Notes: generated from the sequence alone by a model not told the origin. Numbered from the stretch's first letter, positions 11,912 through 23,517 are shown. The stretch is 64,000 bases of DNA from Trissonchulus latispiculum (GCA_030248195.1 JASAND010011208.1:1-64000); one strand, 5' to 3'. Program-made: numbers and translations.

Positions 11912-12961
11912 GGGGGGGGGAAACCCACCCCCTTTTGGGGGGGGGGGAAAAAACCCACCCGCCTCCTGGGTTATGGGTTGGAGATATGAGCTCCAAAACA
12001 TAGCAGTAGGAAGCGCGACTCTTTCTAACCTATGTATGCAAAGATCAAGTCATTTGGTTCACTCCTGCTCATTTTATGACATTTTGAAAATGACAACTAC
12101 TTTTTGGTTCAACCATCCAAAAATTTACCAAAAGTTTGGACCGTTGTAACTTTTGACTGGGTAGGGTTAGAAAAGTTTTGCAAATATCTGCAATGATGGC
12201 AACTCTTCCTCTTTGCACACAGCCAAAATTAGACCGATCCGCTGTACCGTTGGTCTGGCACATTGCCAAACGTGGCGGGGAAAAAAACCCACTTTGGGGG
12301 GAAAAAACCCACCCAAATTTTTTTGAAAAATTTTTTAACAACTCAACACGGAAACAATTAGAGACTATAGCACGGTACTATCGAGCACGCTGCGTCATCC
12401 TATGCGGTCAGTTTCGGACAATTTTGCTTACCTGGCTAGCTAGGTGCTAAAAACCTTAAAAGTGTCATTTCGCTGCTGGAGGACCCAATACAGGTACAAT
12501 TGTGGATTTTAACAGCCAATTCTACGTAAAAAATCATTCTCTACACGACAGAATAATAAGTTTTATCAAATTACATCATTTTTAGCATTTTTCAAAAATT
12601 GCCCCATGTTTATGTGTTAAACTTTATGAAACCTGGCCAGTTGATGCAGCATTTTCAACGGCACCTGAGATCTCAAAAAAAGCTACTTATATCGGGTTTT
12701 TTGGTTCATACTGACTAAAAAAGGGTTGAATTTTACACTGGAAGTGTCAGAATTGCGATAGAACAATTTTTAAGACCTGTGAGGGGTGGGTTTATTTTCC
12801 CCCCATTTGGGTTTTTCCCCCCCATTGGGTTTTTTCCCCCGCTACTTTTTGCATTATACCGCTCTAACGGTACAACCTACAGAAGTGCAAATGGGCTTAA
12901 AAGAAAGCTCTAAGTACGCCAAGTACGATGGTATATAAAGTGCTCAGATAACCCTTATAAT

Positions 12962-15187
12962 AAAAAAGTTGCAGCCAAAATCCGAAAATGTGGGGTTTCC
13001 CCCCCATGGCTATATATGTAACGTTACTTTACAGAATAAAGTGTGTGCTTACGCGGTTTTAAGTAAAAAACCAACGCACGGCAAGTAAGTAGTAAGTAAG
13101 TACTTTACAACATTATACTAACCAAGATCAGGTGTATAAACATTTGTATTTGTGATTACGTATGTTGAAATATTTTAAGAGTGACGAAGACGAAATTATA
13201 AAAATTTTGGCTACTAATAAAAATCTTATTATAAATGTCTGCATTATAAATATTTCCTGATGGCAGATAATTCCAGGGGAAGCAATCCAATTTCGAGGGG
13301 AACATATGACTACGCATGTATTTCAACACTTGTGATAATTTATTCGGAAAATTTGAAGTTTTTACAAAACATTCGATAATTTTTTCTAATTTTGAGGGAG
13401 GGACTGGGATTTGGCCGTTTGCGGGGGGTATCAGCCTCCCAAATTTCGAAGGTCAAAAGCAAAACGTCCATTTGGGGGAGGGCAGCACCCCCCAGATTGT
13501 CAAATTTTGCTTTTCCCCAAACCCGATTTTTGCCCAACAATGTCAGAAAAATCGAAAATTGTCAATTGTTGAAATTGTCCTGGTTCGTGCAGCAGAAAGA
13601 GAAAAATATATGTAGCCTTACATGTCTAAATATCAAGTAATTACTATTTTCTCCTTCAATTTCAACCTATTGAGCCGTCTATATAATCAATTACTCATCT
13701 TCAACTCTAAGGAAGATAGATCATGCACGTCGTTGCCTAGCAAAGGTTTAGCAGGCATTACACCTTTTTGCCAATTTTGAATGTGCAATATCTCCAGCTG
13801 CAAAAATCTGCAAAAATCAGAAGCTGGCCTGGAAAATTCTGCAAAAATCCTGCAAAACTCGCATATTTATCTGGCTTTTTCCTAGGCAAAAATTTCGGGG
13901 GGGGGGGGGAAGTCTGGAGATTCCAGGTCTGGGGGCTCGGATTTCTGGGGGGGGGGAAGGAAAATTTTTTAAAAAATGCCTAAAAATAGCTATTTTTTGC
14001 TGCTAAGCTAAAAAATCAACTATTTTTAACTTAAATTTAAGCTTAAAATAGCTAAAAAATGCTTAAAAATGGATAAAAATCCGGCGAGGCCGGAAAAATT
14101 TTTCAAAATTTACCCTCAAAACCCTATTTTTCCGGGCATTTTAGAGTTCTGGGGGGGGGGGGCCCGAATCCTGGGGGGGGGCGACCCAAGTCTGGGGGGG
14201 CCCAACACCCCCCCCCCCTATAGGAAAAAGCCAGTTTATGCAGGTGTCTCACGTTAAAGGTGTAATGCTGAGTTAACCGAGGTCTATTTTTGTGGTCGTC
14301 GCGCAGGTCGATATATACATATAAGCTGGGGCTTTTTATACATACACAAATTGTATATAAAAAGAAATCAGACCCAGCTTGTAAGTGTCGAATCGACCTG
14401 TGCGACAACCACAAATATAGTCACTTTTCGCTGAGCCGACTTTGCGGCACTACTGCGGAGCTGAAAGCGCAAAAAAGTAGCGATTTTTCAATTCAGCAGA
14501 AGTATTTTAGAAAACATACAGATAATAATGAGAAAAGAATAAGAAAATGTCCACTTTTTAAGGAAAACATTTAGAAAAAATTAAGAAACTTAGAAATCAG
14601 CCAGAAAATTTCCAGAAAACAATTAGAAAGTGGGCCAACCGTTAGAAAAAAAGTAACAGAAATCAATTAGAAAACAATTGGAAAAGTTTAGAAAACAATT
14701 TGAAAATATTCAGTAAACTTATAGAAAATTTTTGGAAAACAATTAGAAAAACTTTTCCAATTGTTTTCTAAAATTGGGCTTCGTGTGCCCCCACCCCCCC
14801 CCTCCCTCACACGCGCGCGGGGGCAAGGTGGGGCATGTTCCCCTCGAAATTGGATTGCCCCCTCTGGAATTATCTTCCATCAGGAAATATTTATAATGTA
14901 GACATTTATAATAAGATTTTTTTATTAGTCGCCAAAATTTTTATAATTTCGTCTTCGTCACTCTTAAATTATTTCAACATACGTAATCACAAATACAAAT
15001 GTTTATACACCTGATCTTGGTTAGTATAATGTTGTAAAGTACTTACTTACTACTTACTTGCCGTGCGTTGGTTTTTTACTTAAAACCGCGTAAGCACACA
15101 CTTTATTCTGTAAAGTAACGTTACATATATAGCCATGGGGGGGGGGAAACCCCACATTTTCGGATTTTGGCTGCAACTTTTTTATTA
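12962..15187. repeat. Inverted repeat pair, arms about 345 bp
   Basis: Bases 12962-13306 recur as a close reverse complement at about 14838-15187. Shared text includes 'aacgcacggcaagtaagtag', 'aagatcaggtgtataaac' and 'tcctgatggcagataattcc'. The 1.5 kb between them holds MITE copy 5, a run of 'agaaaacaattagaaa'-type repeats (14510-14765) and no gene. The right arm ends where the truncated LINE at 15189 begins. Confidence 0.75.
13871..14234. mobile_element. MITE-like element copy 5 (CTGGC family)
   Basis: The ends are CTGGCTTTTTCCTA and TAGGAAAAAGCCAG, with a perfect 5-bp flanking duplication TTTAT (13866-13870 and 14235-14239). Orientation and interior match the copy at 11515. Confidence 0.85.
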
Positions 15188-15194
15188 TAAATTT

Positions 15195-15896
15195 CCCCCA
15201 AATTCAGTTAGAATGAAACAAATTTATGAAGCTATGATTTTGAAAAAATTTGGAAAAAGAGCAGATCAAATAGCTGAAAAGTGGACCGAAAAATTCCCAG
15301 GTATTCCCGGTAATGACTGGGAATACCTGTGGGGGTCCATGAAAACTAAGTTTGTAGAAAGTATAGCTCTAGATGTTCATTTGAAGCTAGTGCACAATGT
15401 TTTGCTCACGCAAAAACGTTTGCATCAAATGAACAATCAGCTATCTGAAAACTGTGAATTTTGCGAAACTTTGGGAATTTTAGTTTCGGAGGATTTAATT
15501 CACACGTTCGTGGAATGTGCAAGAATTAAATCCTTCTGGGAAAATGTTGAAAAATTGCTAAAAATTGTGGCTAGGCCATCACGGCAACTTGCGCAAAGAA
15601 ATCTAGAAACTCACGAAAAATTACTAGGAATTGTTATTCGGAAAAACCCTAAACTTTTGAAAAATTTGAATTTAATAATTCATCAGGCCCAATGGGCCAT
15701 TTGGTTCACGAGAAGCCAGTTTTGGAAAACAAAAATTTCTGTTAATATTTGGGACATTTTCCTGAAATCTTTAGGCAGAATTGCTAGAAACGCGGGCGCT
15801 TTTTTAGAAGACGCTTCGATTCACCGGGGGTTAGTAGGCGATTTTGGGGCATTTTATTTCAATGAATTTGGGATTTTAGCCCTCAAAAACAGCTAA
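15195..15896 (+). pseudogene. LINE ORF2 C-terminal fragment
   Basis: This encodes the last roughly 230 residues of the LINE ORF2 protein, almost identical to the C-terminus of the ORF2 at 38341-41892. The C-terminal Cys/His motif (CEFC, then HTFVEC) used by L1/Tx1-type ORF2 proteins is intact. Endonuclease and reverse transcriptase domains are absent, so it cannot act alone. The open frame begins upstream at 15135 in the flanking inverted repeat; that extension is not LINE sequence. Homology starts near 'ccaaattcagttagaatg'. Confidence 0.9.
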
Positions 15897-16130
15897 TTTC
15901 AGACCCTGATTAGGGTCAGTTTTTCTAGAGACCGAGCCCCCCGAGAGAGTGGGAACGCGGGGGACACGGAGGGGAGGTCTTACCCTCCCAGCCCTCCCCC
16001 TAGCCCACGTCAACTACCCTAAAATCGGCTCGAGTCCTAAACATAATATTCCCCCCAACAACAATAACAATTTCTATCTCAGTTCACAGATTCGCTTCAC
16101 CTAAGTCCTATCTCATTTCTACAACACTCT

Positions 16131-16397
16131 GCGACTTTTGTCGCCACTCTGCAGTACAGTTTCATGCAGCGGCCCTGGCTGCTGTCTGTTTCTGGGCCAG
16201 ATTCTGTTGAAATGGCAGTTCCAGGCAGTACTTGCTTTTCAGCCACCAACTGCCACTGGTGACTATAATCTGGCGAAAATAGGCCAATTAGGCCAGCACA
16301 TCAAAAGAATTAGGCCGCCCCAAAAGGGGCGGCAAATGCTGTAGAAATATATGTTAAGGCTGCTGACTAGAAAACATAAATTCTAGCCAGCAGCCTT
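16131..16397 (+). ncRNA. LINE 3' hairpin series (copy 3)
   Basis: Successive stem-loops follow the ORF2 stop: GCGAC..GTCGC (16131-16144), GCAGC..GCTGC (16166-16182), GGCC AATTA GGCC (16282-16294) and GCCGCCCC..GGGGCGGC (16314-16333). The last is a 17-bp terminal hairpin with one mismatch (16356-16397). The same order occurs in the other two LINE copies with different bases but preserved pairing. An AATAAA signal follows at 16415. The likely role, by analogy with other LINEs, is recognition by the element's own reverse transcriptase; this is inferred. Confidence 0.75.
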
Positions 16398-16577
16398 CCT
16401 CTAACAACGTATGCAATAAAATGACTGACTTAAGATACACCTTTTGAAGGCTGACAAAAATCAATGGGGAAAACCAGATAGAACTGGTTTCTCTCAGCAG
16501 GAATGAGACTGTGTGTTAACTTTTGAGAAGACATCAGCTTGGCATTAAGTAAAAGCATTTGAATGCAAACATGTAAG

Positions 16578-16650
16578 GATTCGATGGCCGAGTGGTACTG
16601 ACGGCTGACTCCGAGTCGGAGGGGTACGTGGGTTCGAGCCCAACCGAATC
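16578..16650 (+). tRNA. tRNA-like module in LINE 3' region
   Basis: The ends GATTCG/CGAATC pair as an acceptor. A GGCCGAGTGG box A and a GTGGG TTCGAGC CCAAC T arm are present. The anticodon arm can form CTGA CTCCGAG TCGG (nominal anticodon CCG) or a longer stem with a 3-nt loop, so the isotype is unclear. The D arm resembles class II (Ser/Leu) tRNAs. It is part of the LINE tail, since the same module occurs at the same place in the copy at 36041-43748. It is probably tRNA-derived and not a cellular tRNA gene. Confidence 0.6.
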
Positions 16651-17596
16651 ACAAATTTTTCCTTTTTACTGTTGAACACCGAAATTAATTTCTAAACAAA
16701 CTGAGAAGACGGCAGAAATTTTCCAAAAAGCAGTATGGAAAATACGTCTTAGATTCTCTACAATCTGGTGACTGTTATTCTGATTCCTTGGGATTGTTAT
16801 TTTAATGTTTCGTTACAGCAATTTTGCGCAGAATAAGTTCATGATTTCTGACAAGTCTCGCGCTCGAAATCCAAACATTTCTGCATTGGAAGAAAATTTC
16901 TATGTATTAACTGACATTTTCAGGAAAAGTGGTGAAACCCATTAATGAAGTATGAAAAACCGGCTTTAAACTGGCACTAAAATTCCAAAGAATGATCGAC
17001 TACTCTGGATTTTGTTCACACAACAAGCAGTAATTTGCATAAATAATGATCTTGGTAGCATGTACATATATTCTGTATCTTTTCATGTATTAGAAATTAA
17101 GGATTTGGATTGGCACCAAGCTAGTTAAAGTTTGCAAACATAGCAAACTGCCCAGCGGAAAATGGGTTTTGTTTGGCACAGCTAAAATTTGGTGCTCTTT
17201 TCTTTGACATGGAATTAAATTTTGAAAGAGAACCAAAAAGAAAACACGAATTTTAAAAAGCTTGTGTTATTTCTGCATTAGATTCGGTAATATTCTATTG
17301 TTTATGTAATACATGTAATTCTGACTGTTTCAGCTGGCTGTCTTCCAGGAACAAAAGATTTCATAAGGAAAGGCCCATAAAAATCGTCCGATTAAACAAA
17401 TACGCGGATCATATCTCTTTGCAATTTATAAGTTTAAACTAAAATCTAAATTGCCTTTTTGAAAGTTTCGTAGGAATTCTAAACGTTAAACGGCTATGGT
17501 TTATAATTTTTTGGCTTTGTTAATTTGGCTTTTGTTTTGGTATTTTGCTATTGTATATTGGATGATATGTGGTAATAATGGTCTTTTTTCTGTTTT

Positions 17597-17660
17597 AGCT
17601 GATTTGCAAAGAATGCGATTCCGAACTTGAGAGGCAGTGGTTCGATTCCCACCTACAGCT
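17597..17660 (+). tRNA. Second tRNA-like module in LINE 3' region
   Basis: This 64-nt sequence has AGCTG/CAGCT end pairing and a box B-like GTGG TTCGATTCCCAC T arm, but a degenerate middle. It is conserved in the other family member at 36528-36591. It is interpreted as a degenerate tRNA-derived segment of the LINE tail. Confidence 0.5.
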
Positions 17661-18114
17661 AATTTTAATTTTTTTTGTTGTTTTGTTTTGTTAAAATTAA
17701 CGTGCTAAAATAGAAATTTGACCATATTTAAGTATTGGTTGCTGTATTTTACTTAGATTTTGGATTAAACTGATTATTGACATATACTATACTGTATATT
17801 AATGAATTCTTATCACATTTCAGAAGAATCGTAAAGGAAAAAGAAGCAAGACAAGAATGCATTAATAAAATTAAATTTCCGTGTCTTTGTAGCTCTGCAT
17901 AAACGTAAAACTGTATATTACTGCATTGTACTGTATCGTGCTGTACTGTACTGTTTTGTGCCATTATATTCATGTATTGACTGTCAATCTCAGTTTAATG
18001 GTCTACATATACGCATAGGATTGTTTCTGTTCATGATTGCTTGACTTGTCAATCCCTGTGCTGTTTGATTGAATTTCTGTATGCAGTAACTGTACTGGAA
18101 AATAAACACAGTCC

Positions 18115-18276
18115 TTTGATCGTATTGTAGTATCTGTTCTTATCAGCTTAATCTCTGGTATGAGGTTCACGGACCTCACGAGATTGACTGATTTTTGGTT
18201 GACTGATGGGTGATCCAGCTTGCTGGACCCCATCGAGGGTTGGCCCGACATTGCACCACTGTCGGGATCGGCCCCC
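18115..18276 (+). pseudogene. U2 snRNA gene, 3' part (target half downstream of LINE)
   Basis: U2 sequence runs from TTGATCG (about nt 25) to the end. It includes the branch-point recognition GTAGTA, stem IIb GAGGT..ACCTC, an Sm site, stem-loop III with the AGCTTGCT loop, and stem-loop IV with its TTGCA loop. The first 24 nt and the promoter are replaced by the LINE, so this gene cannot make normal U2. Confidence 0.9.
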
Positions 18277-18291
18277 TCTCCGAAAGGAGAG
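18276..18291 (+). terminator. GAAA-loop hairpin directly after U2
   Basis: A perfect hairpin, CTCTCC-GAAA-GGAGAG, directly abuts the predicted U2 3' end and is found after every U2 copy here. Position suggests a role in 3'-end formation, replacing or supplementing the usual 3' box. The role is inferred. Confidence 0.45.
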
Positions 18292-21130
18292 AAACTAACT
18301 CCAACTGAACAAGCAAATTGGCTTTTGAGCTGATTTGCTTGTTTTTATGTTTTCTGTGTTGTTTCTATTCTTGTTCATTTGTTTTTGTCTGTTTTAGGTG
18401 ATCTGCTCCATGGTTGGCGGTCGCTGCAAGAATCATGGTTTGGGCTCAATCCGAAGTAAGTTTTTGGATGTAAGTTTTGGATTTTGTGTTTAATCTTCAC
18501 TTTTAGCACAAAATTCCCATTCCTAGTCAAAATTCCATTCTTAGGTTAAAAAATGGACTACTTGACCAAGTTTCGCGATCAAATTGAAAGGTCGGATCAG
18601 TTTCCGGTCAAAATGTAAGTTTTTGCTCAAAATTCAGCTTTTAGACTCAAAATGTTATTTTCGGCCGATTTTCGCTTTTAAAATGCAATCTTTAACAAAA
18701 ACTTAATTTATAATCACATTTTCTGCTTGAAACCAGGTCATTGTGCAGAAGCCGGGATTCTCACCCGGAAATTGTTCAAATTTCGCAATTTGAACGCAAA
18801 ATTTGGCCAAAAGTTTAATTTTAGGCTCAAAGTCAGAATTTTGAGCATTGCATTGAACTTTGACCCTGAAATTGGCTAAATTTTACATCTTGAACTCAAA
18901 ACGTGACAAAAATCGCATTTTAAACTGAAAACATGGACTTTGAGCGAAAATCTAAATTTTGACCCGAAAATTGCTTAAATCCCAAGTTTTCGTGTCAAAG
19001 TTCACGTTTTTGCCCAAAGTTGTGGATTTAGGTTGGAAATGCGGTTTGTGGGCATGTTTCGGGACCAAAATGCGAAAATCGTGCAATTCCCGGGTCAAAG
19101 TTCAGGGTTTCACTCAAAGTTCTGGATTCTGGTTTGAAATTCGGCTTTTGGGCAAATTTCGGGTTCAAACTGCGAAAATCGTGTGAATTCCGGGTCAAAC
19201 TTCAGGTTTTTGCCCAAAGTTTAGGTTTTAAGATCAGAATTCAATTCCAGACCGGATTTCGAGTTCAAAGTGCGAAAATGGTGCAATTCCAGGGTCCAAG
19301 TTCAGGTTATTGTGCAAGTTCAGCAATTTGAACGCAAATTTTGGGCAAGGATCGCATTTTATGCTTAAAACTGGAATTTTGACCAAAACCGTGAACTTTC
19401 ACCCCGGAATTGCTCAAAGTTTCCAATTCAAAGGCAAAATTTGATCTAAAATCACGTTTTCAGCTTAGACGCAGAACTTTGAGCAAAGTGGGAATTTTGA
19501 CCCGGAAATTGGTTACTTTTCCAGTTTCCGGGTCTAATTTCTAGGTTTTGCTCAAAATTCGGTTTTTAAGCACATGATGCAGTCTTTGAGCAAATGTTGC
19601 ACTCAACTTGCCAGATTTGAGCAGCTTCCGGGTCAAAATTCAGATTTTAGCACCAAGTTGCGCGTTTAGGCTCAACATTCTGCATTTTTGTCGAAAGTGT
19701 TATTTTCTGTGTTCAAATCTTAGTTTTTAGCACAAAATTAGCATACTAACTCAAAATTCCGCCAGCAAACAGAAAATTCCAGAGTTGGCCCAGTTTCACA
19801 CTCAAATTGAGAAATCGGATCAGTTTCCGGGTCAAAACCCAGGTTGTTGCTCAAATTTCAGCTGTTAGGTTCAAAATGCGATTTTGGGCCGATTTTCGCG
19901 TTTAAAATGCAATCTTTATCTCAAAACATGGCCCAGGATTGCATTTTCTGCTTGAAACAGGTGTTCATGCAAAAACTGGTATTTTGATCCGGAAATGGTA
20001 CAAATTTCGCAATTTTAGCGCAAAATTTGGCCAAGAGTTGCATTTTAAACAGGATACCTGCATTTTGAGCAAAAAGCCAGAATTTGACCCTAAATTTGCT
20101 TGAATGTTAAGTTTTTAGGTCAAAGTTCAAGTGTTTGCTCAAACTTGTGAATTTAGGTTTGGAATACAGTTTCTGGACAAGTTTCGGGTTCAAACTGCAA
20201 AACTCGCGCAACTTCCGGGTCAAAGTTCAGATTTAAGCAGCAGCTTCCTGATTTTGGCACAAACTTGAGGATTTATGCTCAAAATGCGGTTTGCCTTCAT
20301 GTTTTGAGTTTAAATTACCAAATTTGTGTGATTTTCGGTTCAAAATTCAAGTTTGAGCTCAAAATTTTACTTTTCGATGGAAAACGCGATTTTCGGCCAA
20401 AACTCACGTTTACAATGCCAAATTTGACAATTTCGTAGATTTTTTGCTGAAGTAATGGTTTCTGCATTCAGAGGGTTTACCCCTAAAAAGAAAACACTGA
20501 AAACATAACATTAACAAAATTTGGCCATTTCACCGGGAATCGAACCCTGACCGGCCGGGTGAGAGGCCAGAATCGAACCGCTGCGCTATCCCCGCATTAG
20601 TTTTGCGGATGTTCAACAGGAAGTGTTTCTTAATTAAAATTTTATTGCATAATCAAGTGAGTTTAAGATTTTTGCAGTAAATCACAGTTTTTGCACACTA
20701 ATCTTAAAATTGACTGATTTCCGTGTTCAAATCCAGATTTCGGACCAACTTTTCTGATTCTAACCTTAATGCTAATACATTGTTCAAAATTCGATTCTGG
20801 GTCAGTTTTCCCGCTCAAATCGACAGTATTTGCTGTGTCCCGCATACTAGTTTGGTTTTCGGTAATTTCCATCTTTTCCACAAAATTTTCCAACTTTTGG
20901 CAAAATATTCCAACTTCCGCCACCACCGCACAAATCGGCCAAAATTGGCCGAAAATGCCCAGTTTTGGCGGAAATCGTCCTTTGTTCGCCGAAATTGCGC
21001 ATTGTCGCAGGTTTTCCCAGATTCGCGCTTTCCATCAGGAAAAAGGGCAAAAGCTGGAGGAATCCCGTCCTCCGGGGGGTGGAAGAGATAAAGTGCCAAA
21101 TTCTAAGAACTTAGGGCCAATTAGCCTTAG
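18292..21130 (+). repeat. U2 spacer with about 100-bp degenerate tandem repeat
   Basis: The spacer between successive U2 genes, in plus orientation, begins with a conserved segment flanked by 'tgttttag' and 'gtaagttt' (18390-18465). Then come about 2 kb of highly diverged roughly 100-bp units built from phrases such as 'gggtcaaagttcaggtttt' and 'ttcgggttcaaa', a tRNA-Glu-like sequence and the U2 upstream region. Open frames rich in Phe/Lys/Val across it are by-products of the repeat. No protein gene is supported. Confidence 0.8.
20523..20597 (-). tRNA. tRNA-Glu-like sequence in U2 spacer (anticodon CTC)
   Basis: Read on the minus strand it has TAGCGCAGCGG (box A-like), an anticodon region CTCTCAC inside a GGCC/GGCC stem, and GGTTCGATTCC (box B). 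The acceptor stem does not pair well, so it may be a pseudogene or a tRNA-derived promoter module. It points away from the U2 gene about 650 bp downstream. The same sequence recurs in the other spacers. Confidence 0.55.
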
Positions 21131-21248
21131 TGTCGACGAATGTATATATAACTACAGTGGGGCTGCTGCATCAACTGTTTAGGTTTCATCTAGAAGCCTG
21201 GCTTGGCCGCTCGAGGCTATTTAAGAAATAAGCCGAGCCGTGCCATTT
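21131..21248 (+). promoter_or_regulatory. U2 upstream promoter region
   Basis: Between the divergent tRNA-like sequence and U2, the segment is conserved in all units. It carries TATATATAACTACAGTGG (about -110), 'gtttcatct.gaagcctggc' (about -75 to -50, where a proximal sequence element is expected), and an AT-rich TATTTAAGAAAT (about -35). The element assignments are inferred from position and conservation. Confidence 0.55.
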
Positions 21249-21433
21249 ATCGCTTCATGGCCCCGTGGCTTTGATCGTATTGTAGTATCTGTTCTTATCA
21301 GCTTAATCTCTGGTATGAGGTTCACGGACCTCACGAGATTCGACTGATTTTTGGTCGACTGATGGGGTGATCCAGCTTGCTGGACCCCATCGAGGGTTGG
21401 CCCGACATTGCACCACTGTCGGGATCGGCCCCC
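21249..21433 (+). ncRNA. U2: U2 spliceosomal snRNA gene (complete)
   Basis: This is the RNA of the U2 snRNP, which pairs with the intron branch site. It is 185 nt, matching the roughly 187-nt animal U2, and starts ATCGCTTC as U2 does. The pieces in order are a stem I region, GTAGTATCTGTTCTTATCAG (branch-point recognition and invariant block), and stem IIb GAGGT/ACCTC within AATCTC/GAGATT. These are followed by Sm site GATTTTTGG, stem-loop III GATGGGG..CCCCATC with loop AGCTTGCT, and stem-loop IV CCCGACA TTGCAC..TGTCGGG. Stem I has changes relative to the other copies. The following spacer is heavily decayed, so expression is uncertain. Confidence 0.9.
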
Positions 21434-22430
21434 TCTCCGAAAGGAGAGAACTAATCAACTGAACAAGAAATTGGCTTTTGAGTGATTTGCTTGTTTTTAT
21501 GTTTTCTGTGTTGTTTCTGTTCTTGTTCATTTGTTTTTGTCTGTTTTAGGTGATTGTCCATGGTTGGGGTCTCTGTAAGAATCATGGTTTGGGCTCAATC
21601 TGAGTAAGTTTTTGGATGTAGTTTTGGATTTTGTGTTTATCTTCATTTTAGTACAAATTCCCTTTCCTAGTCAAAATTCCATTCTTAGGTTAAAATAACT
21701 CTTGACCAAGTTTCGCGTAAATTGAAATCGTTCATTTCCGGTAAAATGTCAGTTTTTGTCAAAATTCAGTTTTAGACTTAAAATGTTATTCTCGGCCAAT
21801 TTTCGTTTTAAATGATTTTCACAAAATTATTTATAATTTTGCTTGAAACCAGGTTTGTGCAGAAGGGGTTTATCGGAAATTTTAATTCGAGTTTGAAGAA
21901 ATTTGGCAAAAGTTTAATTTCAGGCCAAATCAGATTTTGAGTGCATGAATTTGACCCTGGATTGGCCAATTTTGCATCTTGAACTCAAACGTGACAAAAA
22001 TCGCATTTTTAACCTAAAACATGACTTTGGGCGAAAATTAAATTTTGACCCGAAAATTGCTTAAATCCAAGTTTTCGTGTAAAGTTTACGTTTTTGCCCA
22101 AAGTTGTGGTTTAGGTTGGAAATGCGGTTTGTGGGCATGTTTTGGGTCCAAGATGGAAATTAGCAATTCCAGGGTCAAAGTTCAGGGTTGCACTCAAAGT
22201 TCTGGATTCTGGTTTGAAATTCGGCTTTTGGGCAAATTTCGCGTTCAAACTGCGAAATCGTGTGAATTCCGGGTGAAACTCCAGGTTTTTGCCCAAAGTT
22301 TAGGTTTTAAGGATCAGAATTGAATTACTAGACCGGATTTTGAGTTCAAAGTGGAAAATTGGGGCGAAAGTGGTGCAATGTGGGCCAGGGGTCCGGGTGT
22401 TGATGAAGTTCAGGTACTATTGTGATAGGT
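21434..22430 (+). repeat. Decayed U2 spacer copy
   Basis: It matches the spacer starting at 18277 but carries many 1-3 base deletions, often removing C or GC/CT (for example 'caagcaaat' becomes 'caagaaat'). It is cut off at about 22430, where the 3' end of the LINE on the opposite strand is joined. No gene is present. Confidence 0.75.
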
Positions 22431-23517
22431 CTTTGTTTATTGTTACATTTAGTTTACAACATACAGTATTATACGACAAAATGCATTGATTTTAAGAAAA
22501 TTTAAATGTTCTTTCTTGGAATATTCGCAAAAGCTTTGAGTTTTTCAGAAAATTGGGGACCAAATCTTCCAATTCACTGCAATTCTATAACAGCCACTGA
22601 AACAAAAACACTTACATAAATACATTTCAAAGACTTTATTAGCATTATCAAGTTAAAATTCAGAGACAGTCAAGCAGATTACTTCAAATTGTGATGTTGT
22701 GATTTTTCTCGTTTCTGCAAGCCATAGCTTAATCTTGCAAGAGATTCGATCCTACACTTAAGTCTATGCTATTCTGGCCTTGAATTTATGTAGATTTGAG
22801 TTGCTAAGAAGGATTTGTTTGCCAGCATTTCAAAGATCATTTGTTTTCATAAAAAGGAAGCCAAATGCTGGAACTGGTTTTGAATGCCGATGCCAAAGTT
22901 GGAGTTGAGTACTAACTGTAAACATGCCAAAAGTGTCAGATTTGGAATACGGAACAGCTTTTTATTTATGCAAATTAACGGGATAGGAAAATTTGGAACA
23001 CCACTTTTCTATTCGGAAATAATCCGATTGACTCTCTTTGTGGCAGCAATCAGCAAACGTCACACTGCAAATGTCTACTTCCCATTAAATAGTGGTTGCT
23101 TAAGACCATTGTTTTAAATATTGTTTAAAGTTAAAGTTCAAGAAATTTTAAATGCTTAAAAAGGAGGGAAATCATTTTTTCAATAAGAAAAGCGCCTGTT
23201 TTCTGTTTCTTGAGGTCGTTTTCAGTCTGCACTCTTTCTGTCTAAAACACACATACATGATCACCAAGGAACACGATAGATTTGATCCTCCACTTCGGAG
23301 TTAACAATCTACATTAAATCTTTAGTGAAGCTAGACTAGTCAATTACGATAACAAAGAAAATATTCATTACCACAAACGCTGGGAAGTTTTTATCACATT
23401 TAAGGAAACTATTTCAGAGAAAATTGGACCAATTTTAGTTGTTTTTATTGTTGTAATCTTATCATTTTTTTAACCCTTGCAGTTTGTTGGCGCTTAAGTT
23501 GAAAAGAAAATTTTAAT

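Larger units (their letters stand above)
10168..12901. mobile_element. Large fold-back (2.7 kb) interrupted by two MITEs
   Basis: The left arm (10168 to about 11240) is the diverged reverse complement of the right arm (about 12210-12901). Matching landmarks include 'ttgcacttct..ggttgtacc', 'aaaaaacccgat', 'agtaccgtgctatag' and 'ggctgtgtgcaaa'. A MITE (10408-10801) lies inside the left arm and is absent from the corresponding place in the right arm. A second MITE (11515-11911) sits in the central spacer. Both insertions therefore post-date formation of the palindrome. No protein is encoded. Confidence 0.7.
15189..18114 (+). mobile_element. 5'-truncated U2-targeting LINE (third copy)
   Basis: This is the 3' part of the same family as the element at 36041-43748. 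It starts inside ORF2 and runs through the hairpin-rich 3' region and both tRNA-like modules. It ends at 'aaaataaacacagtcc', directly joined to U2 sequence from TTGATCG onward. Only the 3' junction lies in U2. The 5' side joins the inverted-repeat DNA at about 15188, so the upstream half of the target is missing. This fits 5' truncation by incomplete reverse transcription or later rearrangement. Confidence 0.85.

Noticed and set aside
18292..20500. Possible CRISPR-like or satellite array with regular spacing
   Set aside because: Units are roughly 100 bp but highly diverged with no constant direct repeat and no unique spacers; the setting is a eukaryotic U2 array.
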